In this document: piece after piece, positions 1-5,213 of the stretch
Position numbering within the stretch: the first letter of the stretch is position 1
Layout: every line of letters starts with the position of its first letter
Source of the DNA: WHTX01 sp038255145
Lineage (GTDB): Bacteria; Actinomycetota; Acidimicrobiia; Acidimicrobiales; CAIXPF01
Length of the DNA stretch: 5,213 nt
Assembly (NCBI GenBank): GCA_038255145.1
Contig: JBBSLP010000119.1
Location: forward strand, 1 to 5,213
Reading direction: 5' to 3'
The notes under the pieces: generated by a model
The model's input: the letters and a program-made list of their open reading frames with translations, nothing else
The model's database searches: none
What the model was told of the DNA's origin: nothing
Program-made: the position numbers and the translations under genes

Positions 1-877
1 GATCGTTGACGTAGCGGACAGGCCACAGCTCGACGGCCACGTTCTCGTTGAGGAACCCGTAGAGCGCCTCGCTGCCCAGCGCGAACGCGGCCACGGCCTT
101 GGTCCGGTTGAGCTGCTTGCGCACCCCGTTCACCACCCCGGCTTCGACCAGGGTCATCAGACCGTCCGAGAACAGCTCGGTGTGCACACCCAGGTCACGG
201 TGCCCACCGAGCTGGGCCAACACCGCATTGGGGATGGCACCGATGCCCGTCTGGATGGTGGAACCGTCGGGCACCCGTTCCGCCACCAGGGCACCGATGC
301 GGACATCGACCTCGTCGGGCTCCACCAGGGGCACGGCCACCAACGGGTAGTCGGCCTCGCACCACCCCACCACCTGGGACACGTGCACCTGGCTGCGCCC
401 GAACGTGCGGGGCATCGACCGGTTGGCCTCGAGGAACAGCGGCGCCCGACCGACCAGAGACGCGACGTAGTCGGCGTTGGTCCCCAACGAGAAGAACCCG
501 TGCCGATCGGGCGGGGATGCCGACGCCACCACCAGCACGTCTGCCAGCTCCCGTAGCAACAGGGGCACCGCGCTGAAGTTGGCCGGGACCAGGTCGACGG
601 TGCCGGCGGCGAAGTGCGGGCGGGTCACCGGGGACAGGAAGTAGGACACGTGGCGCAGCCGGTCACCGAAGCGGCCGTCCAGGTAGGGCCGCTCGTGCAG
701 GGCGTGCATCTGGTGGACCCGCACCCCTACCAGCTCCGGCGCTGCGGCCTCGATGGCGTCGAGCACGGTCACCGGCTCACCGTTGGCCAGGGGCACCACC
801 ACGTTCGTTCCCGGGCCCAGGTGATCGAGGACGGCGATGGCGGCGACCGGGGCGGGCCGGGGCGGTGACGGGTTCAT
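1..877 (-). CDS. Acetyl-CoA hydrolase / 4-hydroxybutyrate CoA-transferase family protein, 3' end missing
   Basis: This enzyme should move CoA between acyl-CoAs and carboxylates such as acetate or 4-hydroxybutyrate, or hydrolyse acetyl-CoA, in the cytoplasm. The frame is open from ATG at 877-875 to the left edge and gives 292 residues; family members are usually about 430-440 long, so roughly the last third is missing. Family motifs visible in order: SPPDRHGF (about 121-128), the glycine-rich GIGAIPNAV (211-219), HTELFSDG (232-239) and ELWPVRYVN (283-291). The order and spacing match the Clostridium 4-hydroxybutyrate CoA-transferase as I remember it, and E234 in HTE is the likely CoA-thioester-forming glutamate. 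The start is the only good in-frame ATG before the conserved region, but no Shine-Dalgarno sequence is visible. It lies 88 bp downstream of the diguanylate cyclase gene on the same strand. Exact substrate cannot be told; the family call is firm. Confidence 0.9.
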   Translation of the reverse strand, partial: MNPSPPRPAPVAAIAVLDHLGPGTNVVVPLANGEPVTVLDAIEAAAPELVGVRVHQMHALHERPYLDGRFGDRLRHVSYFLSPVTRPHFAAGTVDLVPANFSAVPLLLRELADVLVVASASPPDRHGFFSLGTNADYVASLVGRAPLFLEANRSMPRTFGRSQVHVSQVVGWCEADYPLVAVPLVEPDEVDVRIGALVAERVPDGSTIQTGIGAIPNAVLAQLGGHRDLGVHTELFSDGLMTLVEAGVVNGVRKQLNRTKAVAAFALGSEALYGFLNENVAVELWPVRYVND

Positions 878-965
878 GCGTGGGGTGGTCGGGCGCGGGT
901 CGACGAGAGGGCCACCGCCGGAGGCTATGGCCAGCGACGCGAAACGAACGACCGGAGGAGCGCCA
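878..965 (-). other. Intergenic spacer between cyclase and CoA-transferase genes
   Basis: This 88-bp gap separates two genes read on the minus strand. I see no terminator-like hairpin with a T-run and no Shine-Dalgarno sequence in front of the CoA-transferase ATG. On the minus strand a loose TAGCCT hexamer (about 923-928) could be a -10 element, but no matching -35 is convincing. The two genes could be co-transcribed or the second could have its own weak promoter; the sequence does not decide. Confidence 0.4.
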
Positions 966-2154
966 CTAGCCGGTGGGCGCCGCCCCCTTGAGCAGGTCCA
1001 GGCCATTGCCGACCATCGGACGGGGCATCCGTTCAGGGGCCTCCACCTCGATCCGGTCGCGCCCGTTGCGCTTGGCCTTGAAGAGCGCGGCGTCGGCTAC
1101 CCGGCACAGCTCCTCCAATGAGGTGGCCTCGTCACTGTGGGCGACACCGAAGCTGACGGTGAAGTGGGGCACGCTGCCGCCGGCAAGGGCGACGACGAGT
1201 TCCTGCTGCAACCGGTACAAGGCCTCACGGGCCAGCTGGAGGTCTTTGTCGGGGAACACGAAGACGAACTCCTCTCCGCCGTAGCGGCTGACGACGTCGT
1301 CGGTCCGCAAGCTGCGACGCACGACGTTGGAGAACAGGCGCAGGGCCCGATCGCCAGCATCGTGGCCGTAGGTGTCGTTGAGGGTCTTGAACCGGTCGAA
1401 GTCGCCCATGGGCCAGGCAGAAGCCTGTGCCCCGACGCAGGAGCTCGTGGGCCCGGTTCTCGAAGGACCGCCGGTTGAGGAGACCGGTGAGGGGGTCGGT
1501 GGCTGCCTGCAGGGTCGTGGCTGACATCACCCGCAGCATGCCGATGCGCGAGCCCGACTGGTTGGCGATGGCCTCCAAGGTGCTGATCTGAGCCTGGTCT
1601 GCAGGCACGCCGTCGGCCCCGACGGTGTGGATGACGCCGATGCTGCGCCCGGCCACGCTGACCGGCACGCAGGCGGCCGAGCACGCGCCGGTGGGGCGGT
1701 CGGCCAGGTGCGGACACGCATCAAGGGCCTGGCTGGATGCGAACACCAGGCTCTGCGTGCGGCGGACCGCAGGACAGTCGTGGGGGGCGACCACACCGCA
1801 GCGGGCGGGACCGTCCTCGGCCACGACGAGCACCCGCTTGAGGTGCGCGTTGCTCGAGTCGGCGAGGAGCACCTCGGCGTCGAGCTCGACGCCGGTGGCC
1901 AGTGCCTTGCGGGTCGAGACGTAGGCCATCTCCTCGGTGGCCGCCATCTCGAGGGCCCGGTGCAGGCGGCCTTCGAAGTCCTGCTGGGCGGCCTGGGCGG
2001 CCATCTGATGCTGGCGGGCGTCGGTGGCACGACGTTCGCGGCCCACTTCACGGTGCAGCGGGCGAAGCACGCCGAGCCACAGGACAGCCCCGGTCACCAG
2101 CAGCGTCCGCCCCGCCGTCACGCGGGGGGAGGTCGACTTCGTTGGACTGGTCAT
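966..2154 (-). pseudogene. GAF-GGDEF diguanylate cyclase, membrane-anchored, interrupted by a 1-bp frameshift
   Basis: If functional, it makes the second messenger cyclic di-GMP from two GTP at the inner face of the membrane. Reading from ATG 2154 and removing one C of the CCC at 1412-1410 gives 395 residues. Order: a hydrophobic segment (about 15-32, LLVTGAVLWLGVL), a charged helical linker likely to be coiled coil (about 34-84), a GAF-like sensor (about 85-210) with cysteines at 119, 127, 147, 158 and 162, then a GGDEF domain starting DPLTGLLNRR (220-229). The active site is GGEEF (292-296). R283-T-D-D286 lies exactly five residues before it, an intact inhibitory RxxD site. Without correction, the upstream frame runs on to about 1225 as unrelated arginine/proline-rich sequence, while the rest of GGDEF sits in another frame from ATG 1409. 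AGGAG four bases upstream supports the 2154 start. It may be a sequencing error or a real recent inactivation. Confidence 0.85.
1410..1412 (-). other. Frameshift site (probable extra C) inside the GGDEF domain
   Basis: Upstream, the minus-strand frame reads ...RRGTGFCLA and then leaves the family sequence. The next frame continues exactly with MGDFDRFKTLNDTYGHDAGD, the usual first strand and helix of GGDEF domains. Dropping one C from the CCC joins them as FCLAMGDFDRFK with no lost or extra residue. The site sits in the perfect palindrome GCCCATGGGC (1404-1413). Confidence 0.85.
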
Positions 2155-2158
2155 GCGT

Positions 2159-2163
2159 CTCCT
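2159..2163 (-). promoter_or_regulatory. Ribosome binding site of the diguanylate cyclase gene
   Basis: The minus strand reads AGGAG four bases before ATG 2154-2152. The spacing is short but usable. It favours this start over the in-frame ATG 90 bp further upstream (2244), whose extra 30 residues look like translated intergenic DNA. Confidence 0.6.
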
Positions 2164-2352
2164 GGGGGCCAACCTGGTATCGACACGAAACGACGTCGAC
2201 GTGAGCCACTTCGGGCCCGGCCCCCGCCCGAGGCGCGACGCCACCGGTGCCCGCCGCCGGACCCAGGGGCCCCGTTCCGGCCGTTAGTCCGGGCGCACTA
2301 GGGTCCGACCGAGTCGCGGTGCGCGTGAGACCGCGCGCACGGCACGTCGAAC

Positions 2353-2358
2353 GAAGGG
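2353..2358 (+). promoter_or_regulatory. Ribosome binding site of the acyl-CoA dehydrogenase gene
   Basis: GAAGGG lies nine bases before ATG 2368. It decides the start: the in-frame TTG at 2359 directly abuts it with no spacing, and the later ATG at 2401 has no purine-rich site at a suitable distance. Confidence 0.6.
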
Positions 2359-2367
2359 TTGGCTGGG

Positions 2368-3687
<1,320 letters not shown>

Positions 3688-3731
3688 TCCGACTGCGGTG
3701 CCGTAGAAGACGGTGCCTCGAGACGTAGTTC

Positions 3732-3770
3732 GATGCACGCCCGGGCCCACGCCCGGGCGTGCATCTTTTT
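3732..3770 (+). terminator. Intrinsic terminator after the acyl-CoA dehydrogenase
   Basis: A perfect 15-bp stem (3732-3746 with 3751-3765), GATGCACGCCCGGGC against its exact complement, closes a four-base CCAC loop and is followed at once by TTTTT (3766-3770). It starts 44 bp after the TGA. It should stop readthrough into the iron-uptake gene, so the two plus-strand genes are likely separate transcripts. Confidence 0.92.
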
Positions 3771-3806
3771 CCACCCTGCACTGCGAGGAGCCAGGCACAC
3801 AGATGC

Positions 3807-3836
3807 TTAGACGTTCCCATTGCTGACTGTTAGGCT
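3807..3836 (+). promoter_or_regulatory. Possible promoter of the siderophore-binding lipoprotein gene
   Basis: TAGGCT (3831-3836) fits the TANNNT -10 pattern and has TTAGAC (3807-3812) 18 bp upstream as a weak -35. It lies between the terminator and the gene, leaving a leader of about 50 bases. The match is modest; its overlap with the possible iron box makes it more believable. Confidence 0.3.
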
Positions 3837-3843
3837 CGCCTTC
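3825..3843 (+). promoter_or_regulatory. Possible DtxR/IdeR-type iron box
   Basis: TTAGGCTCGCCT within this 19-base stretch matches about 11 of 19 positions of the IdeR/DtxR consensus TTAGGTTAGGCTAACCTAA and contains the small palindrome AGGC-TC-GCCT. It lies 49 bp before the ATG of a siderophore-binding lipoprotein and overlaps the candidate -10, as an iron-dependent repressor site would. The match is partial and its first half-site is poor. Confidence 0.4.
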
Positions 3844-3891
3844 CATCAGGCGGGCAACGACCCGCGGGGAGCAGAAGGCAGCACCCAGCCC

Positions 3892-4941
3892 ATGAAGATC
3901 AGCTCCCACCGTCGCGCTCGCCGAGCAACTGCCGCGGTCGCTGCGCTCTGCGCCGTCGGTCTCCTCGCCGCCGCGTGCGGGAGCGACGACGACTCGGCCA
4001 CCACGGCGACCACGGCCAAGGCCGGCGAATCGACGGCGACCACCGAGGCCGCCGCTGGTGCCTTCCCGGTGACCATCGAGAACATGTTCGGCACGACCGA
4101 GATCAAGGCCAAACCCGAGCGCGTGGTGTCGATCGGTTACACCGAGGGCGACTACGTGCTCGCACTGGGCGTCACCCCGGTCGCCATCCGCGACTGGTAT
4201 GGCGAGAAGCCGGGCGGGCTGTGGCCGTGGGCCGCCGAAGCGCCGGCCGCCGATGGCTCCATCGAGGTGCTCCAGCCCGACTCCTTGAACTTCGAGGAGA
4301 TCGCCGCGCTGAAGCCCGATCTGATCGTGGCCATGGTCTCGGAGATCGAGCAGGCCGACTACGACAAGCTCGACGCCATCGCCCCCGTGGTCGCCCAGAC
4401 CGATGACTACGTGCAGTACGGGACGCCGTGGGACGAGGTGCAGCTGACGATGGGCAAGGCCATGGGCCTCGAGAGCGAGGCGCAGGCCGTCGTCCACGAC
4501 GTGAAGGGGCAGATCGCCGACGCCGTCAAGGCCCACCCCAAGTGGACCGGTCAGACGGCCAACTTCGTCATCCCCGCCGCGGACGGCTCGTGGTACGCCT
4601 ACACCGACCAGGACAGCCGAGGCCGCCTGCTCACCGAGCTCGGCTTCGAGATCCCCAAGCCGATCCTCAACATGGCCGGTGACCTGTTCTACGCCCAGGG
4701 CAGTGGCGAGCAGCTGGCCCTCGTCGATGCCGACCTGATCCTCTACAACACCTTCCTGGCCACCGATCACGCCGCCGTCGACGCGCTGCCGTTGTGGACG
4801 ACCGTCCCCGGGGTGGCCGCCGGGCACGCCCTGTTCGTCGATGAGGACACCACCGGAGCCATGTCGTTCTCGACCACGCTGAGCATCCCCTACGCCCTCG
4901 AAGGCATCGTCCCCCAGATCGCCAAGACCCTGGGCAACTGA
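3892..4941 (+). CDS. Iron-siderophore ABC transporter substrate-binding lipoprotein (FepB/FecB/FhuD-like)
   Basis: This 349-residue protein should capture ferric siderophores outside the membrane and deliver them to an ABC importer. The N-terminus MKISSHRRARRA is basic, followed by a hydrophobic stretch and the lipobox LLAAAC, so Cys29 is the likely lipid-anchored first residue. A Thr/Ala-rich tether (about 30-60) follows. The binding domain (about 65-349) has the class III family features: PERVVSIGYTEGDYVLALGVTPVAI (75-99), DWYGEKPGGLWPW (101-113) and NFEEIAALKPDLIVAM (133-148). The ATG at 3892 was chosen because it begins a clean lipoprotein signal; the frame is open upstream to 3820, but the extra 24 residues are not signal-like. 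The only purine-rich site, AGAAGG (3873-3878), is 13 bases away, so translation start is weakly marked. No permease or ATPase gene is visible. The cognate siderophore cannot be told. Confidence 0.92.
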   Translation: MKISSHRRARRATAAVAALCAVGLLAAACGSDDDSATTATTAKAGESTATTEAAAGAFPVTIENMFGTTEIKAKPERVVSIGYTEGDYVLALGVTPVAIRDWYGEKPGGLWPWAAEAPAADGSIEVLQPDSLNFEEIAALKPDLIVAMVSEIEQADYDKLDAIAPVVAQTDDYVQYGTPWDEVQLTMGKAMGLESEAQAVVHDVKGQIADAVKAHPKWTGQTANFVIPAADGSWYAYTDQDSRGRLLTELGFEIPKPILNMAGDLFYAQGSGEQLALVDADLILYNTFLATDHAAVDALPLWTTVPGVAAGHALFVDEDTTGAMSFSTTLSIPYALEGIVPQIAKTLGN

Positions 4942-4958
4942 CCCTCTGGCTGCCGGTT

Positions 4959-4987
4959 GTGACACGCCGGGGATCACGACGTGTCAC
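4959..4987. promoter_or_regulatory. 8-bp inverted repeat after the lipoprotein gene
   Basis: GTGACACG (4959-4966) and CGTGTCAC (4980-4987) are exact inverted copies separated by 13 bases. It begins 17 bp after the lipoprotein stop codon. No T-run follows, so it is not a classic terminator; a repressor operator for the next gene or an mRNA 3'-end hairpin are both possible. Confidence 0.4.
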
Positions 4988-4990
4988 GCC

Positions 4991-5031
4991 CCTGGTTCGA
5001 GACCCGCCGCCCGGGCGGGCTCGACACCAGG
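4991..5031 (+). promoter_or_regulatory. Long hairpin overlapping the ribosome binding site of the next gene
   Basis: CCTGGT-TCGAG-(A)-CCCGCC (4991-5008) pairs with GGCGGG-CTCGA-(C)-ACCAGG (5014-5031): 17 base pairs with one single-base bulge on each side and a five-base GCCCG loop. No T-run follows. The 3' arm ends in AGG (5029-5031), the first three bases of the AGGAG ribosome binding site of the gene at 5041. Folded in mRNA, it would hide that site. It could also act as a factor-dependent terminator or mRNA-stabilising element. Confidence 0.6.
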
Positions 5032-5033
5032 AG
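5029..5033 (+). promoter_or_regulatory. Ribosome binding site of the truncated last gene
   Basis: AGGAG lies seven bases before ATG 5041, an ideal spacing. It makes 5041 the better start than the in-frame ATG at 5053. Confidence 0.6.
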
Positions 5034-5040
5034 CACGACG

Positions 5041-5213
5041 ATGCACAAGGCGATGCGAACGAGGACGGGAACGAAGCTGTGGCGCCAGGCCCAGATCAAC
5101 GAGGACGACGACTGGTACGACCGCCGTGACGAGGTGCAGGCCTCCATCGGCGGCTACGGGGGGGGGGGGCGGGGGGGGGGGGGCGGGGGGGGGGGGGGGG
5201 GGGGGGCGGGGGC
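5041..5213 (+). CDS. Unrecognised protein, N-terminal fragment cut by the contig end
   Basis: About 39 codons can be read before the sequence turns into a run of G at 5158. The start is well marked by AGGAG seven bases upstream. The peptide begins MHKAMRTRTGTKLWRQ, is hydrophilic, and has an acidic patch INEDDDWYDRRDEV; there is no signal peptide or membrane segment in what can be read. I do not recognise a family. The poly-glycine that the frame encodes beyond 5158 is not to be trusted. It lies 99 bp after the siderophore-binding lipoprotein gene on the same strand, so it may be co-transcribed with it and linked to iron uptake, but that is only position-based inference. Confidence 0.5.
   Translation, partial: MHKAMRTRTGTKLWRQAQINEDDDWYDRRDEVQASIGGYGGGGRGGGGGGGGGGGAG
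5158..5213. other. Poly-G run, probable sequencing artefact at a contig end
   Basis: The last 56 bases are G with only a few scattered C. Such runs are typical of two-colour sequencing, where no signal is called as G, and are not seen in real coding DNA. The break from normal sequence is abrupt at GGCTACGGG. The true sequence after about 5157 is unknown. Confidence 0.85.

Larger units (their letters stand above)
2155..2367. promoter_or_regulatory. Divergent intergenic region between cyclase and acyl-CoA dehydrogenase
   Basis: These 213 bp lie between two genes pointing away from each other, so promoters for both should be here. On the plus strand TAGGGT (2299-2304) fits the actinobacterial TANNNT -10 pattern, but the facing -35 candidate (TTCCGG, 2275-2280, 18-bp spacing) is poor. 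A 7-bp inverted repeat GTGCGCG / CGCGCAC (2319-2325 and 2334-2340) lies downstream of that -10, in the presumed leader. I found no convincing promoter for the minus-strand gene. No small gene was recognised. Confidence 0.35.

Noticed and set aside
182..868. Plus-strand open frames (182-556 and 614-868) over the left end
   Set aside because: They are antisense to the CoA-transferase, whose protein has clear family motifs; their own products are His/Arg/Gly-rich without recognisable domains.
2193..2202. Perfect 10-base palindrome ACGTCGACGT in the divergent intergenic region
   Set aside because: A palindrome of this length is expected several times by chance in a window of this size, and it has no flanking symmetry.
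1627..2301. Plus-strand open frame of 224 codons opposite the cyclase
   Set aside because: It mirrors the GAF domain coding region and has no domain features of its own; open antisense frames are expected at this GC content.
2359..2367. TTG start three codons before the chosen dehydrogenase start
   Set aside because: It directly abuts the only ribosome binding site, leaving no spacing, while the ATG at 2368 is nine bases away.
3820..3891. Upstream extension of the lipoprotein gene to the ATG at 3820
   Set aside because: The 24 extra residues would bury the lipoprotein signal inside the protein and overlap the promoter and iron-box candidates.

Overview
The window is GC-rich DNA with dense coding on both strands and GC-ending codons. 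Together with the gene families present, this suggests a high-GC actinobacterium, possibly of the Acidimicrobiia type. That placement is an inference from composition and protein style, not a proof. The right end (about 5158-5213) is almost pure G and looks like a sequencing artefact at a contig end, so the last gene cannot be read past about 5157.

Layout. Positions 1-877 (minus) hold the first 292 codons of an acetyl-CoA hydrolase / 4-hydroxybutyrate CoA-transferase family enzyme whose 3' end lies off the left edge. Positions 966-2154 (minus), upstream of it on the same strand, hold a membrane-anchored GAF-GGDEF diguanylate cyclase. It is split by one extra C at 1410-1412; correcting this gives a 395-residue protein with intact GGEEF active site and RxxD inhibitory site. 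A divergent intergenic region (2155-2367) leads to an acyl-CoA dehydrogenase of the ACAD10/ACAD11/FadE2-like clade (2368-3687, plus), closed by a strong intrinsic terminator (3732-3770). A short promoter region with a possible DtxR/IdeR-type iron box precedes a siderophore-binding lipoprotein of the FepB/FecB/FhuD type (3892-4941, plus). After it comes a 99-bp gap with two inverted repeats. The second is a 17-bp hairpin whose 3' arm covers the ribosome-binding site of the last gene, an unrecognised truncated reading frame starting at 5041.

How the genes relate. No multi-gene operon is complete here. The CoA-transferase and the acyl-CoA dehydrogenase could both act on acyl-CoA (possibly hydroxyacyl-CoA) substrates, but they are transcribed divergently with a signalling gene between them, so a shared pathway is only a hypothesis. 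The siderophore-binding lipoprotein is separated from the fatty-acid gene by a terminator and probably has its own iron-responsive control; its permease and ATPase partners are not in the window. I saw no tRNA, rRNA, CRISPR array or insertion sequence.
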